Of a DNA stretch of 64,000 bases, positions 51,161 through 59,940 are shown piece by piece. The notes under the pieces are model-generated. The model was given only the letters and a program-made list of their open reading frames with translations. It did not search any database and was not told where the DNA came from. The position numbers were made by a program, and so were the translations under genes. This stretch comes from Rhodococcus sovatensis (GTDB lineage Bacteria; Actinomycetota; Actinomycetes; Mycobacteriales; Mycobacteriaceae): assembly GCF_037327425.1 (NCBI RefSeq), contig NZ_CP147846.1:2666001-2730000 (forward strand). The letters run 5' to 3'. Position 1 is the first letter of the stretch. Each line of letters starts with the position of its first letter.

Positions 51161-51814
51161 ATGACAGAACTCGCAGATCGGATGTCCTCGGACCGTCCGG
51201 CCTCTCCTGCCAGCCGTCGCAGCGCACGGTTGCCACGCGACGCACGGCGCGCTCAGCTACTCGCGGCCGCGAGCGAAATCTTCGTGAACCGCGGATATCA
51301 CGCGTCGGGAATGGATGAGATCGCCGAATGCGCAGGGGTGAGCAAGCCGGTCCTGTACCAGCATTTCCCGGGCAAGCTGGAGCTGTACCTCGCCGTGCTG
51401 CAGAGCTACGTCGACACACTGATCGCCGGAGTGCGACAGGCGCTCCGGTCGACGACGGACAACCGCAAACGCGTCCGCGCGGCAGTGCTTGCCTTCTACG
51501 ATTTCGTCGACACCGACACGCAGGGCTTTCGCCTTGTGTTCGAGTCGGATCTGATGGGAGATCCACAGGTCAACGCTCGCGTCGAGCAGGCAACCGAGGC
51601 GTGCGTCGACGCTGTTTTCGACCTCGTCGCGCACGATTCCGGTCTCGACCCCTATCGTGCTCGGGTACTGGCAGTGGGGCTCGTCGGAGCCAGCCAGTTC
51701 ACGGCTCGCTACTGGCTGGAAGCAGATCGGCCGATCTCGAAGGAAGACGCTGTCGACACGACTGTCTCGCTGGCGTGGGGCGGCCTCTCGCACGTCCCGC
51801 TCCAGGCGCCCTGA
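51161..51814 (+). CDS. TetR-family transcriptional regulator
   Basis: About 217 residues. The DNA-binding region is RRAQLLAAASEIFVNRGYHA followed by MDEIAECAGVSKPVLYQHFP at about 27-68. The C-terminal ligand domain is all-helical (LELYLAVLQSYVDTLIAGVR). Counterpart of Rv3208. Targets and ligand are unknown to me. Several in-frame starts exist (GTG 51134, ATG 51140, ATG 51161); I use 51161 because homologs begin shortly before SRLPREARRAQ-like sequence. A strong bidirectional terminator follows. Confidence 0.85.
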   Translation: MTELADRMSSDRPASPASRRSARLPRDARRAQLLAAASEIFVNRGYHASGMDEIAECAGVSKPVLYQHFPGKLELYLAVLQSYVDTLIAGVRQALRSTTDNRKRVRAAVLAFYDFVDTDTQGFRLVFESDLMGDPQVNARVEQATEACVDAVFDLVAHDSGLDPYRARVLAVGLVGASQFTARYWLEADRPISKEDAVDTTVSLAWGGLSHVPLQAP

Positions 51815-51832
51815 CGCCTGGCACAAACCACA

Positions 51833-51876
51833 CGACGACGGCCGCGTATCGATTATTCGATACGCGGCCGTCGTCG
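51833..51876. terminator. Bidirectional terminator between tetR and the DUF3107 gene
   Basis: A perfect 20-base inverted repeat (51833-51852 with 51857-51876) around the 4-base loop TTAT, arms ending GGCCGCGTATCGA and TCGATACGCGGCC. It stands between the two convergent genes. Confidence 0.88.
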
Positions 51877-51923
51877 ATATGTGGACACTTGGCCCGGTCA
51901 CGCCAAGGCGCGACCACCACCGA

Positions 51924-52151
51924 CTAGATGGTGGCGAACCCGACCTTGCGGGAGTCCGCTGGCCCGATCTCGACGTAGGACACCTTGGCGGACTGAACGA
52001 GGTACTTGCGGCCCTTGTCGTCGACGAGTTGAAGAACATCCTTACTGCCCGCGAGCGCCTCGGCTACGAGCGCCTCGACCTCCTCGGGAGACTGGGCACT
52101 GTTCACCACGAGCTCACGAGAGCTTTCCGACACACCGATCTTGACCTCCAC
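51924..52151 (-). CDS. DUF3107 protein (TB9.4-like)
   Basis: A 75-residue protein, VEVKIGVSESSRELVVNSAQ through KYLVQSAKVSYVEIG and the ending RKVGFATI. This is the DUF3107 family, counterpart of Rv3208A/TB9.4. It is small, acidic and cytoplasmic with no known role. GTG at 52151 is preferred over TTG 52157 since GGAGG stands 6 bases before it. It is 107 bp downstream of the ferritin-like gene on the same strand. Confidence 0.85.
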   Translation of the reverse strand: MEVKIGVSESSRELVVNSAQSPEEVEALVAEALAGSKDVLQLVDDKGRKYLVQSAKVSYVEIGPADSRKVGFATI

Positions 52152-52258
52152 GGCCAACCTCCGAACTCAATAGACAACTTCAGCTGCTTCGACTAAAGGC
52201 TAGTGCAGCACGCAACCGACAAGCTCGTCCCATCGGTGTGCTGTCAGCGAACACCCCA

Positions 52259-52978
52259 TCACACCAAGCCGAGAACCCGCATACGTTCGGCATGCTGCTC
52301 CTGCATGCGGTCGAACAGCGCCGCAACTCCGTTGAGGTCGCCGGATGCCGTGATGACCAGATCGGTGAGACTCTCGCGCTGCGCGAGAACGTACTGAGCC
52401 TGGGTGATCGCCTCGCCCAGTAGCCGACGACCCCACAGCATCAGCCGCGCTTTGTCCTGCGTACTGGCGCTCACCTGTTTCGACACCTCGTGCACAACGA
52501 ACTCGGAGTGACCGGTCTCTGCAAGCACCTCACGCACGGTCGACGCCACGGCCGGATCGAGCGTGTGTGCGATCTCGCGATAGAAGTCGGCCGCCAGCCC
52601 GTCGCCGACGTATGCCTTGACGAGCACCTCCATCCACGTGGACGGGTTCGTCGACGCGTGGTAGTCGTCGAGTGCGCGCACGAAGGGGTCCATCGCCGAG
52701 TACACCTCGACACCTCGGTCCGACAGCGCTTGCACGAGGGTTTCGAAGTGACTCATCTCGGCCGCCGCCATGCTGGCGAGTGCAACTCTGCCCTGCATCG
52801 ACGGCGCGGTGCGCGCGTCTTCGGCCAATCGGTAGAACGCCGAGATCTCGCCGTATGCGAGCACTGCGTACAACTCGGATACGCCAGGATGGTCGAAGGC
52901 GATTCGCACGGTGTCGGATCCCTCCGCTTCGGACTGTCGAGCTTCGTCGGTGACCGGTTCAGGCGAATGGGCTCCCAT
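52259..52978 (-). CDS. Ferritin-like fold protein
   Basis: About 239 residues, helical. Possible diiron ligands appear in YGEISAFYRLAEDA, MAAAEMSHFETLVQAL, DFYREIAHTLD and VLAETGHSEFVVHEV, the E ... ExxH spacing of ferritin-like or MiaE-like proteins. Counterpart of Rv3210c; no function known to me. ATG 52978 (MGAHSPEPVTDEARQ) is used; the frame continues 65 codons upstream with Arg-rich, non-protein-like sequence. Divergent from the RNA helicase gene. Confidence 0.8.
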   Translation of the reverse strand: MGAHSPEPVTDEARQSEAEGSDTVRIAFDHPGVSELYAVLAYGEISAFYRLAEDARTAPSMQGRVALASMAAAEMSHFETLVQALSDRGVEVYSAMDPFVRALDDYHASTNPSTWMEVLVKAYVGDGLAADFYREIAHTLDPAVASTVREVLAETGHSEFVVHEVSKQVSASTQDKARLMLWGRRLLGEAITQAQYVLAQRESLTDLVITASGDLNGVAALFDRMQEQHAERMRVLGLV

Positions 52979-53321
52979 GAGAGACGATCGTAGTCTCGCG
53001 TTGACGGCCGTTCGCCGCCGAGGACATGCGAGGATTCTCACCCCGCGACGAGCCTGCGTTCGAGCGCGCCGGAGCACGATACGTGCTTTGCGGAGTCGGC
53101 AAGCTACCATGGTGGTCGGATCGCCACCTGGACCGATGACACGGACCGAACAATTACGAACGCGGCGGTCCACACCGACAATGTGTGCGCACCTGATCCG
53201 GGTCGCTACGACTGCTTCGCCGCCTGTCGAGTACCACTCGTTCCACCGACACGGCTGAGGCTCGATGCGATATCACAACCGGGATCGAGGGCATCGACTT
53301 CGGCCGGCAATAGGCCAATGC
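52979..53321. other. Divergent intergenic region without a recognisable gene
   Basis: Between the ferritin-like gene and the helicase gene. It holds the Arg-rich readthrough of frames on both strands but no start with a ribosome site. GAGAC and GTCTC form a short dyad near 52979-52997. Promoters of both genes must be here or close by. Confidence 0.4.
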
Positions 53322-53355
53322 CCTTCCTTGTGCGCACGTGTGAACACAAGGAAGG
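53322..53355 (+). promoter_or_regulatory. Hairpin sequestering the helicase Shine-Dalgarno
   Basis: CCTTCCTTGTG (53322-53332) pairs perfectly with CACAAGGAAGG (53345-53355), loop of 12 bases. The right arm contains AAGGAAGG (53348-53355), the only good ribosome site near the start of the RNA helicase gene. In the folded RNA that site is closed. Confidence 0.65.
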
Positions 53356-54974
53356 CCAGACCCCTGAGCAAGATCGTTATCGACCAAGAATCCGAGACCG
53401 GCGACACGACGCTGTCCGCCCAGCTCGACGACACCCACGTTCCCCCTACGTTCGCCGAACTCGGCGTGCGCGAGGACATCGTCCGTTCTCTTGCGGAAAT
53501 CGGGATCGAGCGCACCTTTGCGATCCAGGAGCTGACGCTCCCACTGGCGCTTGCCGGCGACGATCTCATCGGCCAAGCACGAACCGGTATGGGCAAGACC
53601 TTCGGCTTCGGCGTACCGCTCCTCCATCGGATCTCCACCACGGACTCCGGAACCACCGCGCTCGACGGCACGCCGCGCGCGCTGATCATCGTCCCGACGC
53701 GTGAGCTGTGCGTCCAGGTCAGCTCGGATCTCGCGAACGCGTCGAAGCACCTGAAGTCGAACGGCAAGCACGTAGAAGTCCTCTCGATCTACGGTGGTCG
53801 CCCCTACGAAGCTCAGATCAGCGCACTCCAGAAGGGCGTGGACGTCGTCGTCGGCACCCCTGGTCGTTTGCTCGACCTCGCCAAGCAGGGACATCTGATC
53901 CTGGGCAAGATCGGCGTTCTCGTTCTCGACGAGGCCGACGAGATGCTCGATCTCGGTTTCCTCCCCGACATCGAACGCATTCTCGGAATGGTGCCGGACA
54001 AGCGTCAGACGATGCTGTTCTCGGCCACTATGCCGGGCCCGATCATCACTCTCGCCCGCACGTTCCTGACCCAACCGACCCACATTCGCGCGGAGGAAGC
54101 CGAGTCCTCGGCGGTTCACGACCTCACCGCTCAGCACATCTACCGGGCGCACGCGCTCGACAAGGTGGAAATGGTGTCGAAGGTGCTTCAGGCCAATGGT
54201 CGAGGCGCGACGATGATCTTCACCCGAACCAAGAGGACGGCACAGAAAGTCGCCGACGAACTTCTGGAGCGCGGTTTCGCGGTCGGTGCAGTGCACGGCG
54301 ACCTCGGGCAGATACAGCGGGAGAAAGCTCTCAAGAAGTTCCGTACCGGTGGCATCGACGTCTTGGTCGCCACCGATGTCGCCGCACGCGGAATCGATAT
54401 CGACGACGTCACTCACGTCATCAACTACCAGTGCCCCGAGGACGAGAAGACCTACGTACACCGCATCGGGCGCACCGGACGCGCAGGCCGCACAGGTATC
54501 GCCGTCACACTCGTCGACTGGGACGACATCCCGCGCTGGCAGCTGATCGACAAGGCGCTCGGCCTCGGCATTCCCGACCCCGTGGAAACGTACTCGAGCT
54601 CGCCTCATCTGTTCGACGAACTCGACATCCCCACCGATGTCGCCGGTTCGGTCAAGAAGACCGACGTCGAGCCGAAGGCCGCGAATGCCGCCGACGCTTC
54701 GGCAGCCGCACCCGCTGACAACTCCACCTCGGGAGAGTCGTCCGACACACCGTCCACACCGCGTCGAAGCCGGTCACGCCGGCGAACCCGGGCCGGGCAG
54801 GCCGCGAGCGGGCACACGGAAGCAGCGGGCGATCTCGCTGCGCCCGCATCCTCGGAGTCCTCGGGCTCAGACTCGGGAGCGGATCAGGATGGCGAAGCAT
54901 CGGCACCGCGCAAGCGTCGTCGACGTCGCCGCTCCCCCGCATCGGCTGCGTCCGGACAACCGACGGCCGAGTAG
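53340..54974 (+). CDS. rhlE: DEAD-box ATP-dependent RNA helicase (RhlE-like)
   Basis: About 544 residues. Q motif FAELGVREDIVRSLAEIGIE ... FAIQ, motif I ARTGMGKTFGFG, motif Ia PTRELCVQV, motif II VLDEADEMLDLGF, motif III FSATMPG, motif VI HRIGRTGRAGRTG. The C-terminal 110 residues are Ala/Ser/Asp-rich and end in a basic KRRRRRR segment for RNA binding. Counterpart of Rv3211. The start is uncertain: GTG 53340 lies in the loop of an RNA hairpin; CTG 53364 has AAGGAAGG 8 bases upstream. No ATG or GTG follows before the Q motif. Bacterial DEAD-box helicases remodel rRNA and mRNA, often in the cold. Confidence 0.87.
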   Translation: MNTRKARPLSKIVIDQESETGDTTLSAQLDDTHVPPTFAELGVREDIVRSLAEIGIERTFAIQELTLPLALAGDDLIGQARTGMGKTFGFGVPLLHRISTTDSGTTALDGTPRALIIVPTRELCVQVSSDLANASKHLKSNGKHVEVLSIYGGRPYEAQISALQKGVDVVVGTPGRLLDLAKQGHLILGKIGVLVLDEADEMLDLGFLPDIERILGMVPDKRQTMLFSATMPGPIITLARTFLTQPTHIRAEEAESSAVHDLTAQHIYRAHALDKVEMVSKVLQANGRGATMIFTRTKRTAQKVADELLERGFAVGAVHGDLGQIQREKALKKFRTGGIDVLVATDVAARGIDIDDVTHVINYQCPEDEKTYVHRIGRTGRAGRTGIAVTLVDWDDIPRWQLIDKALGLGIPDPVETYSSSPHLFDELDIPTDVAGSVKKTDVEPKAANAADASAAAPADNSTSGESSDTPSTPRRSRSRRRTRAGQAASGHTEAAGDLAAPASSESSGSDSGADQDGEASAPRKRRRRRRSPASAASGQPTAE

Positions 54975-54983
54975 CCTCTCACC

Positions 54984-56225
54984 GTGCTTGCTCCCGAACG
55001 TCGCCGACGGTCGGATCTCGTTGCCGCGGCAGTCTTGGCTGTTGTCGCGGTGCTCGCTCTCACCGTGATCTGGGTCGAGAGCGACGCACGTGGAACGACG
55101 TCCGACACAGCGCAGACTCCACTGTCCCAGGCGAACACCGCGGCTTTCGTCCCGGAATCACTGACAGAACGATGGCGAGCACAGAGTCCGGTCACGTCGA
55201 CTCCCGTCGTGACCGGAAGTTCCGTCGTCACCGGTGACGACACCACCGTGAGCGGGTTCGACCCGACTACCGGAGCCGTCGCTTGGAGCTATCGCCGCGA
55301 TGTTCCTCTGTGCGCAGTCATCGGCGCCTGGAACACGGCCGTCGCAGTATTTTCCGACGACCGCGGCTGTGCACAGGTCACCGAATTGGACGGTGCGAGC
55401 GGAGCACGTAAGGCGCAGCGGACGAGTGACGCTGACGCAGCGGTGCGACTCACCGAAGATGGAACGTACGTGACGTCCCTCGGTGACTCCAGAATGGAAC
55501 TGTGGCGTTCGGACCTGGTCCGCACCCTCGAGTACGGCCGCGTGGATGCCCCGGTCAACCCCAATAGCCAGCCTCGAACCGGCTGCACGCTTCTGTCCTC
55601 TGCGTCCAGCAGCTCGAGAGTCGCCGTTCTCGAGAACTGCCCTGGGGAGTCCGCGGCGCGACTCAGCACGCTCGACCCGGCACCCGACGACGCGGGAAAG
55701 CCGGAGGAATTCGGTTCGAGCGTGGTCGCATCACTGACCGGACCGGACGGACCCATCGACGGCGCCTCGATACTCGTCACCTCGGGCGACCGTACTGCGT
55801 TGGCAATTCCTGCCCATTCAGGTCTACCCGCGAAGATCGCAGTGTTCGACGGAAATGCGCAGCCACTGGCCGAGTTCGACCTACCACCGGGGACCCTTGC
55901 GGAACCGACGACCGAGTTGTCGCCGACAGTGACCGACGCTGCGAGCGTATTCAGCTGGTGGACCGGAACCGGCACCATTGCACTCAGTTCGAGCGATCTG
56001 TCCCCGCAGTGGTCCCTGCCGGGCGCGCTGGGACCAGGGGTGTCGATGGCCGGCCATGTGCTCGTACCGGTTCCGAATGGAACCGTCGTCATCGATCCCG
56101 CTACGGGAACGCCGGAACGGACCATTCCCGTCGATCGTGGGGACTACACCGGACCCGTCGGAACTTCCGTCCTCGGCGCCGTCGTCATCGAGCAACGCGG
56201 CAGCGAGATAGTCGCGCTGGCCTGA
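54984..56225 (+). CDS. Membrane-anchored beta-propeller-like protein (Rv3212-like)
   Basis: A 413-residue protein. A basic N-terminus APERRRRSDLVAAA leads into one transmembrane helix (VLAVVAVLALTVIWV). The extracellular part consists of repeated strands of the PQQ-like propeller type (VSGFDPTTGAVAWSYRRDVP; VVIDPATGTPERTIPVDRGD), with cysteine pairs CAVIGAW and GCAQV. Function unknown. It starts 9 bp after the helicase stop (GTG 54984) and is co-transcribed with it. The same pair is kept in M. tuberculosis (Rv3211-Rv3212). Convergent with parA. Confidence 0.78.
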   Translation: MLAPERRRRSDLVAAAVLAVVAVLALTVIWVESDARGTTSDTAQTPLSQANTAAFVPESLTERWRAQSPVTSTPVVTGSSVVTGDDTTVSGFDPTTGAVAWSYRRDVPLCAVIGAWNTAVAVFSDDRGCAQVTELDGASGARKAQRTSDADAAVRLTEDGTYVTSLGDSRMELWRSDLVRTLEYGRVDAPVNPNSQPRTGCTLLSSASSSSRVAVLENCPGESAARLSTLDPAPDDAGKPEEFGSSVVASLTGPDGPIDGASILVTSGDRTALAIPAHSGLPAKIAVFDGNAQPLAEFDLPPGTLAEPTTELSPTVTDAASVFSWWTGTGTIALSSSDLSPQWSLPGALGPGVSMAGHVLVPVPNGTVVIDPATGTPERTIPVDRGDYTGPVGTSVLGAVVIEQRGSEIVALA

Positions 56226-56246
56226 TCGGCCAACTCGATGCAAAGG

Positions 56247-57047
56247 TCAGCTGCCGGCCTCCGGTGAATACGTCTGCAGAGCAGAACCGTTCTGCCAGTA
56301 GTCCAGAAGGTTGATCGCAAGATCTCGGTATGCATGCGCGCCCTTGCTCTTTCGGCCCGACAGCACGGTCACACCCGACGCCGATGCCTCTGCGAAACGA
56401 ACCGTCCGTGGGATCGGCGGCGCCAACACCGGGAGGGCGTAACGATCCGAGACATCGCTGAGGACGTCGCGGCTGTGCGTCGTGCGCGCATCGAACAACG
56501 TCGGTAGTGCACCCAGCAACGTCAGTTCCGGATTCGTGATCTGCTGCACTTCGGAGACGGTGCGCAGGAGTTGTCCGACTCCCCGGTGCGCGAGCGTCTC
56601 GCACTGCAGAGGTACCAACACCGAGTGCGCGGCAGTCAGACCATTGAGGGTCAGAACGCCGAGCGACGGCGGACAGTCGATGATCACGACATCGAAATCG
56701 TCGAGAACCGAAGAAAGCGCCCGCTTCAGCGCGTATTCCCGGCCTGCACGCATGAGCAGCAACGCCTCGGCGCCCGCAAGATCGATCGTTGCGGGCAGCA
56801 ACACGATTCCCTCGTCGGTCTCGACCAGTACATCGGCGATCGAGGCGTCGCCGGTGAGCACTTCGTGCACCGAGGACTCGAGTTTGTCGGGATTGTGTCC
56901 GAGCGAGAAAGTGAGGCACCCCTGTGGATCGAGATCCACCACGAGAACTCGTTGATCGTGCGCGTGCAGCGCCGCCGCAAGAGATGCCACCGTGGTGGTC
57001 TTCGCGACGCCGCCCTTCTGGTTGGCAACCGCCAGTACTGTCGTCAC
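56247..57047 (-). CDS. ParA/Soj-family ATPase
   Basis: A 266-residue ParA-type P-loop ATPase. The deviant Walker A is NQKGGVAKTTTVASLA (about 9-24), followed by VLVVDLDPQGCLTFSLG and VVIIDCPPSLGVLTLNGL. No ParB lies beside it and it is not at an origin, so it is an orphan ParA, counterpart of Rv3213c. Such proteins position cellular cargo along the nucleoid or pole; the cargo is unknown here. Start GTG 57047. Confidence 0.87.
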   Translation of the reverse strand: MTTVLAVANQKGGVAKTTTVASLAAALHAHDQRVLVVDLDPQGCLTFSLGHNPDKLESSVHEVLTGDASIADVLVETDEGIVLLPATIDLAGAEALLLMRAGREYALKRALSSVLDDFDVVIIDCPPSLGVLTLNGLTAAHSVLVPLQCETLAHRGVGQLLRTVSEVQQITNPELTLLGALPTLFDARTTHSRDVLSDVSDRYALPVLAPPIPRTVRFAEASASGVTVLSGRKSKGAHAYRDLAINLLDYWQNGSALQTYSPEAGS

Positions 57048-57104
57048 AACCTTGATCCTTGCCTACTCGGGCGCAGGGAGCCAGACAGAGCCGGTTGTGG
57101 GCGC

Positions 57105-57140
57105 GTCGAGGAAGTCAGTGAAGTCGAGGAAGTCAGTGAA
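57105..57140. repeat. Perfect 18-bp tandem duplication at the end of the DHA2 gene
   Basis: GTCGAGGAAGTCAGTGAA is present twice in tandem (57105-57122, 57123-57140). The stop codon of the DHA2 transporter (TCA at 57133-57135 on this strand) falls in one copy and is duplicated in the other. Confidence 0.85.
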
Positions 57141-58614
57141 GCAGAATCGGCTTGGCAGCGTCCGTTCCCTCGACCGGCGTGATTTTCTTTCGTGGCAGGA
57201 AGAAGGCCGGGACGAAGGTCAGCACGATGAGAACGAGCGCAACCATGAACGTCGTGCCGAAAGCGCTCGCCGAGATATCGAGTGCGTCGGTGGGCGAGGT
57301 TGCGTTCTTGACACTCTTCAACTGATTGGTCAATACGACGGACATGACGGCGGTACCGATCGAGCCTGCGGTCTGCTGGACGATGTTCATCAGCGTCGAC
57401 CCTCGGGCGACATTGTGATCGGTCAGTGTCTGCAGCGCCGCTGTCATGATCGGCATCATCGTCGAACCGAGGCCCATGCCCATCACGAACAATGCACCAA
57501 GGAGTACGAAGTACGACGTATCAGAGCCGACCTGCGTGAACACAGCCATTCCTGCGGTGATGAAGACCATTCCGGCGAGCACGATCTTGCCCGGTCCCAT
57601 CCTGTCCGCGAGCATGCCTGCGATCGGCATCGTCAACATCGCGCCCAGTCCCTGGGGCGCGAGCAGCAAGCCTGCTGCCAGAGTCGTTTCACCGCGAATT
57701 TGCAGGAAGTAGCTTGGAAACAGCAGGCCGGCACCCATGAACGCCACTGTGAACAGCACGGTTGTGAGAACTGCAACGGTCAGCGCGCGATTGGCGAACA
57801 GCCGCAGGTCGATCAACGGGTGCTCGGTCCGTAGCGCATGGAAGACGAACAAGACCACGAGGACCGACCCGATGATCGCCGGCACGAGAACACGTGTTGC
57901 CAGCACCGTCTCGGTTTCGGGAATCGATGAAACACCGAACAAGAACAACGCCAGGCCCGGCGACAACATCAACATGCCTCGGAAGTCGAACGCCTCCGAT
58001 GGAGTCGGGTTGTCCTTCGGGAAGATCACGATCGCGGCAACCAGTGCAACTGCGCCGATCGGGACGTTGATGAGGAAGATCCAGTGCCAACTTGCGGCCT
58101 CGAGCAACCATCCGCCGAGGATCGGCCCGCTGATCGGCCCGAGCAGCATCGGCACACCGAGCACCGCCATTACGCGCCCGATCCGCTCCGGCCCCGCGGC
58201 GCGAGTCATGATCGTCATGCCGAGCGGCATGAGCATGCCACCACCGAGCCCTTGAACGACGCGGAACGCAATCAACGTGGTGATGTCCCACGCAAAGCTA
58301 CATAGCACCGAGCCGAGCACGAACAGGATCAAGGCTGTGATGTACAGCCGCTTGGTTCCGAATCGGTCCGCCGCCCATCCGGTCAACGGAATCACGGTCG
58401 CGAGTGCCAGCGTGTATCCGGTCATGGTCCACGCGGCGGTCGCGTAGGTCGCGTCGAACACCTCCATGAACGTCGGCAGAGCAACGCTGACGACGGTGAC
58501 ATCGAGGATGGACATGATGGCACCGAGAACCACCACTCCGGCGACCTTCAGAACGGTTGAATCGAGCTTGTCCGGGGCGCCCGGAGCCGGTCCGGATGTT
58601 CCTGCCTGCGTCAT
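57133..58614 (-). CDS. DHA2-family (14-TMS) drug efflux MFS transporter
   Basis: A 493-residue MFS protein with 14 transmembrane segments of the EmrB/QacA type. Motif C/antiporter VMAVLGVPMLLGPISGPILGG and motif A-like WAADRFGTKRLYITALILF are present, plus the first-helix motif LDVTVVSVALPTF. It likely exports hydrophobic or cationic compounds with H+. ATG 58614 has GAAGGACT ten bases upstream; the frame extends 34 codons further without a site. It is divergent from the histidine phosphatase gene. It has no counterpart in the M. tuberculosis order between Rv3213c and Rv3214, as far as I recall. Confidence 0.85.
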   Translation of the reverse strand: MTQAGTSGPAPGAPDKLDSTVLKVAGVVVLGAIMSILDVTVVSVALPTFMEVFDATYATAAWTMTGYTLALATVIPLTGWAADRFGTKRLYITALILFVLGSVLCSFAWDITTLIAFRVVQGLGGGMLMPLGMTIMTRAAGPERIGRVMAVLGVPMLLGPISGPILGGWLLEAASWHWIFLINVPIGAVALVAAIVIFPKDNPTPSEAFDFRGMLMLSPGLALFLFGVSSIPETETVLATRVLVPAIIGSVLVVLFVFHALRTEHPLIDLRLFANRALTVAVLTTVLFTVAFMGAGLLFPSYFLQIRGETTLAAGLLLAPQGLGAMLTMPIAGMLADRMGPGKIVLAGMVFITAGMAVFTQVGSDTSYFVLLGALFVMGMGLGSTMMPIMTAALQTLTDHNVARGSTLMNIVQQTAGSIGTAVMSVVLTNQLKSVKNATSPTDALDISASAFGTTFMVALVLIVLTFVPAFFLPRKKITPVEGTDAAKPILLH

Positions 58615-58761
58615 GATGGAGAGTCCTTCGTATTGTGGCGAGGTGTTGTGGCGAGCAGGATTGCTGCAGCACCGAGCGGCCGACGACTCGACACAGTATT
58701 CCTTCCCAGGCCGCACTGCTCAATCCATTTAGCGCACCTATCTGTCCTGTTCGCTGTGACA

Positions 58762-58794
58762 CCCGACACGGCATCGGTGACCCGACACGGCATC
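58762..58794. repeat. 14-bp direct repeat in the divergent promoter region
   Basis: CCCGACACGGCATC occurs at 58762-58775 and 58781-58794, offset by 19 bp, ending 10 bp before the histidine phosphatase start. It may be an operator or a replication-slippage product. Confidence 0.5.
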
Positions 58795-58804
58795 ATTGTC
58801 GAAC

Positions 58805-59458
58805 ATGAACACAACTCCCCCAGAACCCGCCGAGTCGTCCGGCGCTCCTGGACGTGTCGTGCTACTGCGTCACGGACAGACCGAATGGGCTACGACCGGA
58901 CGTCACACCGGCACCACGGACGTGCCGCTGACCGCGGTCGGCGAAAAACAAGCAGCCGCAGCGGGTCTGCTCGTCGGCGAGCTGGAACTGCGGACGCCAC
59001 TCGTCATCAGCAGTCCCCGATCGCGTGCGACTCGAACAGCTCACCTGGCGGGCCTCGACGTCGACCGCGAATGGGATGCCCTCACCGAATGGGATTACGG
59101 CGATTACGAGGGTCTGACGTCTCGCGAAATACAGCAGACCGTGCCGCACTGGACGGTATGGACACACCCATGCCCAGGCGGCGAGTCGATCGACGAGATC
59201 AGCGCGCGCGCCGATCTCGTCCTGTCCGTTGTCCTTCCCGCACTGAGCGAGCGAGATGTCGTCCTCGTCGGCCACGGACACTTCTCGCGAGCATTGCTGA
59301 CACGGTGGTTGGAACTACCGGTGTCGGAGGGAAAGCGGTTCGCGATGTCCCCCGCCGCATACTCGGTTCTCGGCTTCGAACACTCGTATCGACAGCTCGT
59401 GGTCCACAACATCCACCCTTCGGTACGTACCGGACGCGACCGGGAGCCCGCCCGATGA
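58805..59458 (+). CDS. Histidine phosphatase family protein (Gpm2-like acid phosphatase)
   Basis: A 217-residue protein. The catalytic RHG is in VVLLRHGQTEW (His23), with the second Arg in VISSPRSRATRTA and the second His in VVLVGHGHFSRALL. It is annotated as phosphoglycerate mutase (gpm2, Rv3214) in mycobacteria but shown there to be an acid phosphatase, so mutase activity should not be assumed. ATG 58805 is used; TTG 58796 is in frame. Its stop overlaps the start of the acetyltransferase gene (ATGA). Confidence 0.85.
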   Translation: MNTTPPEPAESSGAPGRVVLLRHGQTEWATTGRHTGTTDVPLTAVGEKQAAAAGLLVGELELRTPLVISSPRSRATRTAHLAGLDVDREWDALTEWDYGDYEGLTSREIQQTVPHWTVWTHPCPGGESIDEISARADLVLSVVLPALSERDVVLVGHGHFSRALLTRWLELPVSEGKRFAMSPAAYSVLGFEHSYRQLVVHNIHPSVRTGRDREPAR

Positions 59459-59940
59459 TCAGACGGGCAACGGCGGATGACGTATCGGCGATCACCGGAC
59501 TGATCTACGAGCTCGCAGACTACGAGAAGTCGCTCGACCAGTGCTCCGTGCGTCCCGAACAAGTGCACGCGGCTCTGTTCGGGACGCACCCATCCGTATT
59601 CGCGCACGTCGCAGAAGTCGACGGTGCCGTCGTCGGCGTTGCACTGTGGTTCTTGAACTTCTCCACCTGGGACGGAGTCAACGGGATCTACCTCGAAGAT
59701 CTCTTCGTACGGCCTGCATTTCGCGGCTCGGGACTCGGCACCGAGCTCCTGGCCGCATTGGCCGCGGAGTGCACGAGAAACGGGTACACCCGGCTGAGTT
59801 GGTGGGTGCTCGACTGGAACGCGCCGTCTATCGGCTTCTACGAGTCACTCGGGGCTGTGGCTCAGGATGAATGGACAACGTTCCGGATGACCGGGGAGGC
59901 GCTTGCCGCTTTGGCCGCCCGCACCGCCCCTACCGACTAG
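59455..59940 (+). CDS. GNAT-family N-acetyltransferase
   Basis: A 161-residue acetyltransferase. IRRATADDVSAITGLIYELA opens the fold, and the acetyl-CoA loop is FRGSGLGTELLAAL near 96-109. LEDLFVRPAF and WVLDWNAPSIGFYESLGA match the diamine acetyltransferase (SSAT-like) subgroup, so a polyamine or amino acid substrate is possible. It begins at ATGA overlapping the phosphatase gene and ends in a 4-bp tail overlap (CTAG) with the convergent membrane gene. Counterpart of Rv3216. Confidence 0.85.
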   Translation: MIRRATADDVSAITGLIYELADYEKSLDQCSVRPEQVHAALFGTHPSVFAHVAEVDGAVVGVALWFLNFSTWDGVNGIYLEDLFVRPAFRGSGLGTELLAALAAECTRNGYTRLSWWVLDWNAPSIGFYESLGAVAQDEWTTFRMTGEALAALAARTAPTD

